The translations under genes and the position numbers were made by a program. The notes under the pieces were generated by a model. It was not told the DNA's origin and ran no database searches. It saw nothing but the letters and a program-made list of their open reading frames with translations. A DNA stretch of 64,000 nt from Pelecanus crispus (taxonomy: Eukaryota > Chordata > Aves > Pelecaniformes > Pelecanidae), in contig NC_134644.1 in assembly GCF_030463565.1 (NCBI RefSeq), positions 97,398,765 to 97,462,764 on the forward strand, given 5' to 3'. Below, one piece after another: positions 33,101 through 46,300 of this stretch (the stretch's first letter is position 1; the number at the start of each line of letters is the position of its first letter).

Positions 33101-34164
33101 TGTGATATATACAAGAGATGGGGTCTGGGTTTGGGTTTTTTGTTTGTTTTTTACAGGTTTGTGTAGCATTATAGTCCTTGACTTTCAATGATTCCAGAGG
33201 GGGCCAATTTCAATGTTAGCACAGCTTCCTTTCGCTAAGCAAGAAATGGGCATCTTCAAACCTTTTGTAAGCAAGCAATCCCCTTTGTTCTGCTCAGTGA
33301 AGAAGTTGCTGCATGCAGGATAGTGAACTCTAAGCACTTTAATGTGCATCTCCACAGGCAGAAAAAATTTGGGCAGTATCGAAACCCAAAATACGTACTC
33401 TGCCTTCATGTGCTGATGAATGAATTTGATAAGGCTAACATGTAACTCATGCCCCAGTGCAATACAAACTCACATGAAGACGAAGCGTGCGGAAGCCAGA
33501 GTGTGACTAAGGCTTGAAGTGGAATGCATTTGATGGCTTCTATGGATTAGCAAGACAGAAACAGGACAGGACTGTGTCCAACAAAAAAGTGAAACATTTC
33601 CCACCTTCTGTTATTCTATCTAACCACCAATCTCCCCCCTGCAAAAAATGGCTTTTTTTAAGCAAAACCATATTTTGTGCAGATGTACTGATGGATCGCT
33701 CGAATACAAGGATTGCAGGGGTAAATAATTGCTTTCTGAAAGTCTTATTGAAAAGTTTTCTGATCCAACAACTATCAGGCCAATAAAGTGCTTCATGCAG
33801 AGTGTACACTTTCAGTGAGTTATAGCTTTGTTTTATGACCCCAAAGATGCTTATGGTATATTTCCTGATTTGATCCTAGCAACCTTCCCAAATGAATATT
33901 GTAAATATCACCCCAGAATATCCCCAATAATTTTCCTCAAACAAAAGGGGTAAACAAGTTCTTTTTTAAATAAAGGACAGTCTGTCCTAATAGGAATCAT
34001 AAGACAGAACAGCCAGAATAAAGATATCTTAGGGATTCTGTTTTCCTCTTAACTCTTCTTACAGGCTGTTAAATATAACCCACCCCAAATAACCCAGAAT
34101 TAAGGCAAGAGGTACATGGTGTACAGATATACCCAAAAGAAGACATTCATTCCAATATAAAATG
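30200..34164. other. Intergenic DNA downstream of GRB10
   Basis: No exon, known repeat or promoter recognised. Frames are short and unconserved by inspection. Confidence 0.5.
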
Positions 34165-34182
34165 AATAGCATTGTATTAACG

Positions 34183-34188
34183 TTTATT
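34183..34188 (-). terminator. GRB10: Likely distal GRB10 poly(A) signal
   Basis: AATAAA on the minus strand; T-rich sequence follows within about 60 bp. This is the last such signal before sequence that no longer looks like UTR. Cleavage would fall near 34165. Confidence 0.45.
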
Positions 34189-36577
34189 TCTAATTACAAG
34201 AAACAGAATATCAGTCCCTTATTTGTACAAAAATACCTGAAAGATTACAATTAGGTTCACGAGCCAAAAAGCTATTTACAGTATGAAGCAAAGCATATTG
34301 AATAAAGGTTTTGTCTCTTAAGTTAATACCTTTTGCATTCCCTGAAACTTTAAACTTTATTCCATTTTACAGTCACTAAATCTTGCATTGTGACAATATA
34401 ATTTACGATAAGCAAGTCTTGCCACTGGAAAGGTGCATTGATTGGTCAAACTGTCAGGTATTTAGTGCAGAAAAGATAAGACAAAACATCTAAACTGAGG
34501 CACGTGTTTCTTCAAGATTAATTAACAAATAAAAAGTTTTTTGTACTTTAACACCTATCGTAACATAACTTAACTAGTAACCTCATTACCAAAATGGTTT
34601 GGCATTTTCCTTCTCAACATATTCAAGATTGCTACATGAAGTATTTATTTAGAAAATAAAATCACAGGCAAAAAGATAAAAATTCAACAGGCTCCAAAAC
34701 AACCCTGAGCATCCCCTTTACATTCATGTCATTTAAATACAAAAATAAGAGTCAAATGTCCTTCAGTCCTTGGTATTCTGAGCTGGCAGCCAGCTGAATC
34801 TGTTGGAAAACTAAGGTGGTATTGACTGTTTTCCAGCAGAAAGAAGACAAAGCAGCCATCTGCTTAAGTAAGATTGTTGCCACTTTGAAGGTGGTCACTT
34901 TCTCAAAACAGCTCACCTTAGCTGGGAAAAGTACAAAATACTAAGTCAACCATCTACATACAAAAATCATGATTCATAGTCAAACTTTTATTCTCAATTT
35001 AAATAAGATGCAAGGTTTTTTTTTATAAATATGAAACACTGCAAATACTATCCGCCTACTGGGAAAAATGCATGGTTGTCACTAAGCTATGTAAACAGAA
35101 AAACTTAAAACTACAGCATAAATGGTCTTATTAACTGGTAATGTAGTCAATACAAGTATCTTTTTTCTCCTAATAGGGGCCAAATAGAAGCATGCAAAGT
35201 GAAGTCAGACTTAAGTTAGCTTAATTTCAAGGTTTTAAAATACATTGTCTAGAAAGCAGGAACACTCATTTCACTATGTACAATTAAAAAAAAAAAAACA
35301 AAAACAAAAACAAAACCCAAAAAGGCTTCTACTAAAACCAAAATCAAGTTTCTTCATTTTTAATATCTAGACATTAAATGGAAAAAAAAAATACTAAATG
35401 TGTTCTGTAAACTAAAATACAGTGTTTCTATACCATTGACATAGTTATAAGCTGATATGGACGACTCAGGCAGGTTATGGTTTGTCTTAAGCTATTCTCA
35501 ACACTACATGAAGACCTAAAGGTGTAGGATTGGTTTTCCTTCTTTACCCTTTCAGATGGCTAGGATTTCAAACCCAGTGGCAAGTATTAGTAAGGATGAA
35601 CTAGCCTGCGTAAATCATTTACCATCTTAAGAATGCTCTGTTCCGCACTATGCTCTGCAAGTTCCCAGGGTGGAATACTTCTCACTGTGGCTAACTGCGT
35701 GAAGCACTGGGAAGTTAATTCAGCAACAGTTCCTGCACCAACTGCGTTGCTGAAAGAATGGAATTTGCAACTGGAGGATCGAGGTGGGACTCATCTAACT
35801 TTAATACTGATTTCTCATCAGAAAGACTTATTGTGTAAACATTAAATAATTGATTTAAACATTAACAGTAAAGCAGTTCTGATGACAAACCAGCACCAGA
35901 GCAGGATACATGCTTGTCTGCCATAGGTACTGGCGTGCTTTAGCGTGTATGACACGGAGATCACCAGTTACCTCGATGGATGATATTGCCAGCCAGCTAG
36001 TTCACCATCAAATGTGCTTCCATTCCCAATATGTTCTTTCTCACCATGTAAACTTTCATGGCCCTACAGAAAGCAGAAGGGGTACAGTTCTTTTTATGCC
36101 CTATTCCCCAGGAGAGCTTTGTGTCACCGTAGCTTTATAACATGGAAAGAGCTCTTTGAAACAGTTTGAAAATTCAAGGAGCTATAAAGCTAAAAAACAC
36201 TGTTTTGTTTTTTTATTTCGTCATACTAAGACTACCCGCTGAAGAATCTTCTCACAAAAAATGGTGGTTTCAAATACAAGTGTAGTCATTCAGTCCTATT
36301 CTATTTAGTAACAGTAGGTTTCCTCAGGAAAACAGTCAAAAGGCTGTAAAAAACAAACCACCACTCCAGTAATAAAAATTTGTGCATAGAATCTAATACA
36401 GTCTTTGCATGACTGGATGCCACTAATATGCCATCAACATACTACAGCCATAATGCTACAAGTCAACAGTTTTAAGAGTACGTATATGGTGGCCTGTTCT
36501 TTTAGAATTGTATCCTCATTGCTTCTTCAAAGACATCTGCAGATCATCGAACCTCAGGTCTCCAGAGAAGTTTTGAG

Positions 36578-36613
36578 ACACACGCACGCGTGCGCGCACG
36601 CACACACACACAC
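36578..36613. repeat. 36-bp alternating purine-pyrimidine tract (CA/CG)
   Basis: Perfect alternation including CGCGTGCGCGCACG flanked by CA repeats. It can adopt left-handed Z-DNA or Z-RNA. It lies in the GRB10 3' UTR. Confidence 0.85.
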
Positions 36614-37161
36614 TTCCTGATTTTCTTCTAGATCCTTTTAGGCTGAAGCATTCCATACATTTTAGGGTGCAGATTAATACCCAACTCCTGCATGAATTTT
36701 AAAAGCCACATCAGCTCCTAATATAGGCTGCATACAACATCCGAAACAAAGTAGGAGTGCAAAAAAAGTGATCAATACAAAAAGTAAACACACTAGTCTT
36801 AATTGTCAAGATTATTCCAGGGCAAGAGTTCTTTTCAAAGATTTCTCTTCACACTTGTTCCTGTTAAGTGGCCCAGCCAAGACAGTTTCCAGTTTTGTTT
36901 CAAATTTACTCATGGTTTTACATACCCTCCCCCCATTTTTGGGATGCTGGGACACTCAGCAGCAATCACTCTTAGGTGTTAGACAAACCAGCAATCTTGG
37001 TCTGTTGGCACCTGTCGAATCCATCCCTTTCAGAGTCCCAAGGTGCATAATATTTTTATTTATTTTTGCCAACTTACAAATCTGCCAATTCCCCAGTGTC
37101 AACCTTCTCTTACAATTACTCTTCTAGCAAATCCAGTCTTCAGTGAGAGTCAGATTTGAGG

Positions 37162-37308
37162 TCATAAGGCCACTCGGATGCAGTGGTGTTTGAGTTTGCA
37201 GGGCAAGACTCCTTTGTTTAGTTGATAGAATTCAACAAGCTGGATTAGATCACTGAATTTGGTGTTCCCATCATCCAGGCTGAAAAATATCTGTCCATCA
37301 TCTTCACA
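37162..37308 (-). CDS. GRB10: GRB10 last coding exon (SH2 C-terminal half)
   Basis: 48 codons and TGA (plus 37162-37164). It starts CEDDGQ and ends CIRVAL, completing the SH2 domain. The acceptor is CCCCAG at plus 37309-37314. The 3' UTR follows in the same exon. Confidence 0.95.
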   Translation of the reverse strand, partial: CEDDGQIFFSLDDGNTKFSDLIQLVEFYQLNKGVLPCKLKHHCIRVAL

Positions 37309-40300
37309 CTGGGGAAACAAAATGTCCTTTTCCAGTTAGACTGCACATGAAGAGATGCCAAGTGTGGCAAAACAGAAAGAGTGCAAGTGTGTGACCTAAG
37401 ATACGTGATGGGCACTGCCCAAACAACCTCGTGCCCAGAGATCTTCATGAAACCATGCACAGCACTAGAAAAGAGCACACGTTAACTCAACTTGAAATGT
37501 TTTGTTTATGAAAGTGAAAGCTCGTGGGCAGAATAACTGAAAGTTGTAGAGACAGCACTGGTCTTCATTACATAAAACAAAAATACCCCCAAAATATGTT
37601 AGCTGTTTGTAAAATTGGCAGGCAAAGCAAGAGAAGAGGGTTTGGACCAATAAAGAGGTCTGCATGATCTTAAAGTTCTGATGCTCTCTTGGATCAAGAT
37701 AAAAATCAAGCAGGTTCTTGACATCTCAGTGCAATGTTATTTTAAGCTCGACGTTATTGGATAACCTCCAGAATTAAACTTTTAAAAGTTTTGCTAACTT
37801 ACTCTATATTTGCCTAAGTAATAGGGAGACAACTGCCACTGTTGTTGCTGTCAGTCACAGAGAACAAGTTCTGTGCATTACTTCTACAGCTAAGTGACTT
37901 ACACTACTTTTCCAGGCAATGTTAACAAAGAATTTTAATCAAACATTTGACAGTTCTAAAGAATACTTGCTAATATACTTGCTAATGGAAACATCCCTGT
38001 TAATTACATCACTAATTACTACGAGGTCTCTTCAGATGTTGGCAAAGCTTTATGCTTTAAAATTTCTTTCTTTGTGATCAGTATCAAAAATAATCTACTT
38101 ACCGGCAAGATTTGAAAATGCTTTATTTTTTGGTGATGGCACAGCGTAAGTACAAATGCCTTTGGATTGCTTTGGCTGTCCCGGAGAAGAAATAGTCTAG
38201 GAGAGAACATTTTTAAGTACACACTGAATACCACAATCCGTTTCTTCATAGAATCATAGAATGCTTTGGGTTGGAAGGGGCCTTTAGAGGTCATCCAGCC
38301 CAACCCCCCTGCAGTGAGCAGGGACAGCTTTAACCAGATCAGGTTGCTCAGAGCCCCGTCCAACCTGACCTTGAATGTTGCCAGGGATGGGGCCTCTACC
38401 ACCTCTCTGAGCAACCTGTTCCAGTGCTTCACCACCCTCATTGTAAAAAACTTCTTTCTAATGTCTAGTCTAAATCTATTCTTCTTTAGTTTAAATCCGT
38501 TATTCCTTGTCCTGTCACAACAGGCCTTATCAAAAAGATTCTCCCCATCTTTCCTGTAGGCCCCCTTTAAGTATTGGAAGGTCGCAATAAGGTCTCCATA
38601 AATAATCAGAACTACAAAGTCATTTTGTGCTATTGCCTAACTCTTCTTTAGTTGCATTAACAGGCAATTCCATAACTGGCAATTTGCTTTCAGTTTTTAC
38701 ACCATGGCTATGCAACGCTAATAGATGAAGAAACAAAAGTGGAAGATACATGACAGTAGTTCTTTCCCTATGAATGTATGTATGAGGCTTTTTTTAAGGG
38801 TCACTCCAACTGAGCTTTCCATTACTGGTATGTACTCTCATGAAGAAAATGTTCTCATTTAACTCCAAACCAAATCTGGATTTCTGTAGATGGGAAAGTA
38901 ATGCATGAGAATCTGTTCCCACTCTCCAGTATCTTGCATCAGTTTACAGAAACACAGTGTTAGCAGAATTATGTTTAAGTTATATGACTGCAAGTGCACA
39001 GAAACAGCTCAATACTTTCTTAAAACGACTTATCAGTTAAGTAGCATCCACATTATCAAGATGGGGAAAACACACACTGATTTTTCCTCTAAAACACAGT
39101 ATTTTTCCCTCAGCATCACTGGAAAAGAACGTGCTTTAGGAGTATAGCTAGCAACATCATAGGCTATGTAACCGTCACTTTGACGTTGACTCACAAAATT
39201 GAAGTCCTGTCTCAAATGGTTAAACACCTACTTAGAAGAGGAGAAAAAAATCTAGTCAAAAAATGTGTCCTCCCTTTGGCAATTATGAACGAAGGAAGGA
39301 GAACCTCTCCATGCTACAGGAAACAACAATATACCTTTGGCATAAGGCTCACAGCGCTAATCATGAGTGGATTTGTGAGATGGCCAAGCACAGTACTGGG
39401 GCAGGTCTCAAGCCCTTGTAATTGCTAACCACTAAGCCAGGAACACACTTTTCCAAGACTGAGTTGCAAGAACCGCTTATAGTCTTATGAACGCGAAAGA
39501 ACGTACTCCAGCTCCTCCGAACCGACTGAGAAATGTCAACACCACAAAAACGCACCATCATAACCCGGGTCATTCCAGTAGTCAGAGACAGGCATGTCTT
39601 GCCACCACTGGAAACCACGCATGGTATTTGAACATTCCTTTTTAGTCCTAGCAAGACCAGCTGTGTAGAAAAGGAACCAAAGACTTTACACGTTAGGATC
39701 CACCTCAGGGGAGAGAGATCTTACCTGCCCTGTGGTCACTGCAGCTCATGCAAGTATCTCTGAATTGTCTTTCAGCTAGCCATTTCAGATTATGCATGGT
39801 ATCGTAAGCTGGTGGCACAAAGCAAAGCCCAGCACAACTGATCCTGCAAGTGTTTACTCAACCTCTGGCAAGCAACAGGCTGTCCACACAAACAATGACT
39901 ATAAATATAGTCCTTATATATAAATATATACCTTCTTTTGTTCAAGAACACACAGAGCAGGAAAACACAGGCAAGGCTCTTCTGTCCTGAAAATCATGAT
40001 CCTTAGATCTCAGAGCACATAGGTAACATGTTTCTTTTGCCACTACTGACTGACCTCACTACAGCCAAACTAACCCATCTTCACCTTCCACAGTGAGTAA
40101 GCTGGCTAGGCACAAACTTAACACCGCCTCAAAGGCATCCACACATTTATGAAAACCCCAAGAAGGATGGGCCACTAGATTCCTAAGACAACAAGTCAAA
40201 ATGAGCCCAAGATTGTAAAGAAGATCTGTAGTGTGAGAGAACCAGAAACCCAACAAGTCAGCAGTGCTCCTTTGCTTTCTTGGCCTCTCTTCTCTGTTAG

Positions 40301-43300
40301 ACCTGCTAAGTTAAAACCTTTTCTCATATGACTCCCAATAGCCTTAGCCCAGCAAAAACGCCAAAACAATTAAAAAACCCCACTGCTTGATGAGTATGCA
40401 CATGCACTAGCAATGTCTATTTCTCTAATGTATTTCATTCTTCGCAAAGATTAGTGATGCTCCTGAAGCAGAAAATGCCGAAGAAAGGTTTGAAGTTGAC
40501 GGTCTCCTGAGAAGCCAGCAAGGAAGTTTCTACTTCAAACCTGGCAGCAGCGAGCTTAGTGAACTGAAGGCAACCATGCTCCTCCCATCCTACAAATAAA
40601 GAACTGCTGAATGCAGTTTAAGCAACTTCCCCACAATAACCATAACTACATATAAATAAGGGAAACAGAGATGCTCAGAAGATACTTAAATCTCAACTAC
40701 AGACATTTTAGAGAGCGCTGGAACAGGTACTGTCATTTCTTTGCTGTAGAACGGAAATAAATAGTGAGACATCATCATCAACTGCTCTGATTCATGCAAA
40801 AGAGCACAAATGGCTGATTATAAATTTGTGGGCGAATGGCTAGGTACAGCTTTGCCTGAAAAATAACTCCTCAATGCAGATTACAGGAATTAATTATTTT
40901 CAAATTCTAACAGTCTCTAAAAATTGACTGACTGTGTGGGAAAAAAGAAAAATGTTTAAGTGCATTCTTAATATTCTATTTTTCAAATTAAGGGTTAGAA
41001 CCCACTCGTGCAAATACGTTCTCTGTCTTTTTGAAATCCAGGCAGGTAATAATGGAACTACTCAAGAACCAGGTTACTCGGAAGTGCTCACAAACCTGTA
41101 AACCCTTACAGCAGAAGTTGTGCTCGTCTATAATGCTTACCATCAGATCATAAATACGAAGCAACAGAATACCTACCCATCTACAAGCCCTTGTTGCTTA
41201 ATAATCCTGTGAGATTCTTCTCTAGAGATTCTGCCATGAAACCAGTGCTGTGTCCTATGAATAACTGGAGGTGAGAGGGAAAAGAGGGAAAGACAGGACA
41301 GTTAAAAACAGTAACACGCGCAACAGTTTTTTAACACACTAATTATTTAAACATTTTAAAAGTGGGTATAGTTTCGTTACAGAATATAAAGTATCTTTCA
41401 TCAGTCAATATAAAAAATGAACAAATATGGAAAAAAATGCACCAGCTGTTGCATCTACTTAATATACCAAGTAGACAGGCATCATCTCCATGTATTTGCT
41501 GATTTGCAAGTGTATTTTTAGGTTAACAAGAAGTATCTCTTAAAATTCTGCCTTTTCATAGTTTTTCGAAAATGTTGGGATTAAACAATTCTTAGAATAC
41601 AATGTATGAGCTAACAAGTTAGAAGCAAGTCCCTTTAATTCTCAAATAATGAAAAGCAGTTTGCCTTGTGCTTTCAAGGGTGGAGTTACCCCCAAATATC
41701 TTAATGTTCATTGTTGTATTGTTTTTCAAATGGTATTTTTAAATTCTGTTCAACAGAATAGGAACACAGAATACAAACAGAACAGCTGTGTCTCCTGTAA
41801 GAAGTCCAGGATATTAACACGCACCTTCCTATTATTTTAATAAACTTACAATCTCAAAGAGATGTTCAGGACTCACATCACAGGCATCCATATTTTACAT
41901 TATTCCGTTATGGAATGAATGCTATTTTGAAGATTCCCATTTTTACTCTTTAAAGATTAACAGATCACTCTGACTTTCCTTGTCTAAAATGGAGAACTGA
42001 CTTCTGGATTGTTTTAAATGGAACCGTTTATGGAGTCTCCATTTTCATGAAATCTGAGTTTCAAAAGATTAAAATTGAAGAAAAGCTTGAGCATGCTGTC
42101 AAAAGAAAACAACTTCCTTCTCCTGCATCTGTATGGGTAAAGATCTTAATGACACAGAAGCTACTGATAAACATAAACATAGTATTTGACATCGAGGCAT
42201 TAATACTACACGACTGCACTCTATCTCTGTCTCTACATGAAATACAACTTTTATTTACCCACAGAGGCCTCTTATACTATGCTTACAAAACAGCAGACTT
42301 TACCTGTACTCAGTGTGGAAGGATGGAGTGGACTTTGGCTACCCAAGATGTTCATTCTTGTGCTACGTTTCTATAGAGAAAATGAATTACCGTTAAATCC
42401 ACGCTAAAGCCTGAACAGAAGAGAATTAGTGCACATGCAATACAGATTTAATTTACAGGAAACTGGGGGCTGGGCAAGTTTAATGCAAAGATGAGAAAAA
42501 GAAATGCAACTCTGAAGGGGGCTAATCTACAAGCAGCAGCTCATTTCAGTTGGCTTAAAACACAAGCCAGATGTTAATGATGAAAGCTCAGTATCTTAAA
42601 AAAAAAAAAAAAAGGAAAAAAAAAGAACAATAAAGAAAAAATGACAGAAAAAAGAAAAGTCTGATATGTTTCTGCTCAGGCAAAACACCAGGCACTCAGT
42701 AAATCAAGCAGTATTTCCCTCCCGTACATAAAGCACCAGCTAGTGCTTCAGTAATGACTCCTATTCCCTAAGAGACGAGCATGTGGGAAAACTTGTACTG
42801 CAGCTGTCTGTCCACAAGACACTATAAACAAGTTACATCAGTTTTCATTGCAAGAGGTCCTGCCTCTTGTATATTCTGCAATTAAACTTACTGGGAGCAA
42901 GCCATTAGTCAGAGCCCCAGCCTCTTCCATGTGGGGAAGCATTTAATTTGACATATTCCTCCTCAGAGACTGGTTTTGCAAACTGGCAGTAAAGTTCTGG
43001 TGGGTCTGCTTTCCCCCTCAACTTTCCTCTGGACACTAGGGGGACAGAGAAGCAGTGGTAGAAGGTTGTTGTGAATGTGACAGTTTTGCTAAAGATGGAT
43101 ATTGACTTTCAGATCTGCATGCTTGCAGTGTGATTGCTTCAGGTCGGAGCTAAGCTATACTGTGACCAGCACTGCACTAACATCATAGCACACTCTGTGT
43201 TTTGGCTCTCAACAGACACTTACTAATTACAAAAATAGAAAAGAAGAGAAGATAGCTACCCTCCAAGCATGTCCTTCTTCCAAGGCAGCACTCTGTGCTT

Positions 43301-46300
43301 CAGCAGGATTTTCAATAACTCTTCCTATTTGCCCCGAAAAATCCATTGCTACTAGTGAGTTTTCAGATACACTTCTCTGAAAAGGAATTTTCACTTGTTT
43401 CAAAAAACAGGGAAAGAAAGAACCAGCTTGAGAATTTCATTTCAAAATGTTTTGCTTTCAGAAGACCGTCCAAAGTTATCCTTCAACAGCACAGGAAATA
43501 CATCTCATTTTTTTTCCCCTTCCAAAAGATTTGCAGACACAAAAATAGATGGCTTTTCTTTTTAGGCCATAGGGGAGGGAGAGGATTCAAAGGCTGGGAA
43601 TAAAATCTGTATTGCTTAAGTTGCCCACTTGCCCTATTACTATACTCCAGTCATTTTCAGGGCCAGTTGGGATCCAAATATAGGATCTTCACTTCTAGAT
43701 AGCTAACAGTCAGCTCTTGGCCCAACATATTTTAAGAGATTTACGTCTTACTTTTGCCAGACCTAAGCTGGCTTCTGCAGAGACAGCCAGATGTCTCTGT
43801 ACTGTACATCTCAAAGTGCCTGACGTATCCAAGATTTCTCAATCATGTGGATCATGTAAGATAATGGAGAGCCAACCACCTAAACTGTACTCAAGTGAAA
43901 CGTGAACTTTACATTGATTTGCTACACAATGCTGAATTTACATTCCTTAGCGTAAAATTTTCCACTTTTAAAATGCAAAAGCAAATGTATCTTTTCCAAC
44001 ATTGTATATTAATGAGGTAAAGTTCATTACTTACTACCGGAGTGGAGAAGTGTGGAAGCATGGCTTTTCTCTGCTGGGGAATTCTGTAATTCTGATACAG
44101 TAGCATTCCATACTGCCAACAGAAATGCAAGGACATTATTATTCAAAGATCTACCCTAGGAAAAAAACAGCAGTGATTTCATAACACCACTTACACTGGA
44201 GCAAGGTGCCACCAGTTTATTATTTTCATGATCAGAAGCTGTCCCAAAGCAATTTGCACTAAGTAATAGTGATTGGCAGGTGGCAATCGAGCAGTAAATA
44301 TGCACGACAAGTTCTGTTTAAAAGACAGCACTTTTACAAGCCTGAGCAAAATACACAGGTAATTTCTGCCACTCTCAGCTATCACCACGTTTTCCTTGCA
44401 GAATACAAGCTTTCACTTGAGGTCAGAACACATATGTTAACCCCCACCTCTTTTTACCCTCTAGTAATGTGAACTTAAAAAGAATTCTGCATAAGAAGTT
44501 CTGTACAAGAGAATATAAAGATGAAGTAGGTTTTCATGATATAAAATAGGATCCTTTCTAATTCACTAGCTCTTTTAATAAATTTCAGCAGGAAATAACA
44601 CTTTTGGTACTTCTCTCATCCTTATAAAAATAAGGTGATTGAATTGCAGTCATGCTCCTTGTTGAACATGATAAATTTTAGCAACACTAGTAGCTAGGAG
44701 GGTAGGAAAACACCTACTCAGTGCTTTCCCTAGAGGCACAGTGCTGAAGTATAGCAACATTGCTTACTGAATGTTCTCATTGAAATGGTATATATAATTT
44801 TTTCGTGAACAGGGTAATACATGACTATGGAAAGCTAAATCGGTAGGTAAGTAAAAAGGAGGGTCATGGCCAGAGCCTTGGGGCATAGCCTTCATTTTCC
44901 CTGACTATACACCTTTAATCACCTTTCAGCATTCCTTAAAAACAACCCCTTTTTTCCCCCAGTGTTAACTGCCTGAGGGTGAATTTTATATGCCAGTATA
45001 CAGAAATTATTGCCATACGGTACCGTTGCCGCCACGGGTCACACTGCAAAGAAAGATTCCTCTGAACTGTCACAGCAAAGATGCATGTCTACATATTACA
45101 TAAGAATAGCTAATTCTGTACACTGTGAAGGTTCTTCCTTCCCATTCAGGAACGTTAGTGCCTCGACCAGTGTAACTAACTTCTTCAGAACAAGTGATAT
45201 CTTCAAGGCACAATTCACTATAATTACCTGATCCTCTGTTTGAGCGCTTTCCCCACAATGCAAAATTCTGTGTAAATACGGAAAGTAAAGGACAGCTGAG
45301 AGGAAGCACTCGGAATTGCCTGGGGACTAAAACTCTTTCCATAATTGTTAGTGTGTATTAAAAACGAGTCAAGTCGAGTAACTGGAGAGCGGATTATGGT
45401 AGCCAACAGAGGAATCAGCTCCACAGAAATCAAATACGCACCTTGTAACCGGGATTGCTTCATGCATCCTGGCCCGTACTATGGCTAGTGCACCTGCTTT
45501 TGTAACAACTTAAACCAGGAATTTCTGTACTGTAACGCAGAATCCCTTACAATTAACAAATGAGAGAATATTTGGAGAGCATTCAAAGAGATGTGCTCTG
45601 GTTTGGAAGGTGACCACTTAATGTAGATGGAGAACAGGCACTGTGTTTTCATACCCATACTCCTAGGACTCTGATTTGCTTTCCCTACGCTTACAGGGTT
45701 TTGCATGATGGACAGTCTGCATGGGGAGAGGAACAGGTAATTGTAGCAAACATTTGTCATGTTCTCTGCTTCAAAGAGCACAAAATAGTCAACTTTCTCC
45801 TCAGTTCCTTCCATGCCGATTTTGTTTCAAAAACACTGTGAAGCCTCCTACCATATTATCAACAAATCTCATTGTTTGCGCTCAGATATGACTTTCACCC
45901 AGAGATATGGTTGCTTATTTCTGTTACTTTTTTTTAATAAAACCTTCAGAAAACTGAAAAAAATGCAAAGGCTCTAGACAGCACCCTGTTCTAGTTAAGA
46001 TAACCACTTACCATTATCAAAACATTTTCTTTAGCTTTTTGATAACTTGCAAATATCTTGTTAGGCAGTTTTTTGATTAATTCACATAGCATAAATTTGG
46101 CTGCAGAACTAAAACTATACTTGATTCATATGTAGAAGGACTTGAGCTCAGCCCTGTGCTTAAAAGCTTAGGAGGGACAGGTCTACCTGGTATTTTGCTG
46201 TATCGTTCTGGAGGCAGATGACGTTTAAGAACATATAGGTATTTTCGCATGAACAAAATAATGGATGCCACTTAACTATAAGTGTAGCTCTATTCACATA

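Larger units (their letters stand above)
34165..37161 (-). other. GRB10: GRB10 3' untranslated region
   Basis: About 3.0 kb after the GRB10 stop codon, AT-rich and free of recognisable interspersed repeats. The end is placed after the AATAAA at plus 34183-34188; earlier poly(A) sites are possible because further AATAAA motifs occur inside. It contains an alternating purine-pyrimidine tract (36578-36613) and an A-rich stretch near 35285-35325. The distal boundary is inferred. Confidence 0.55.

Noticed and set aside
38019..38441. A 140-codon minus-strand frame
   Set aside because: It fuses CR1 ORF2 remnant sequence with the GRB10 SH2 exon across the acceptor. It is a chance readthrough of the intron, not a gene.
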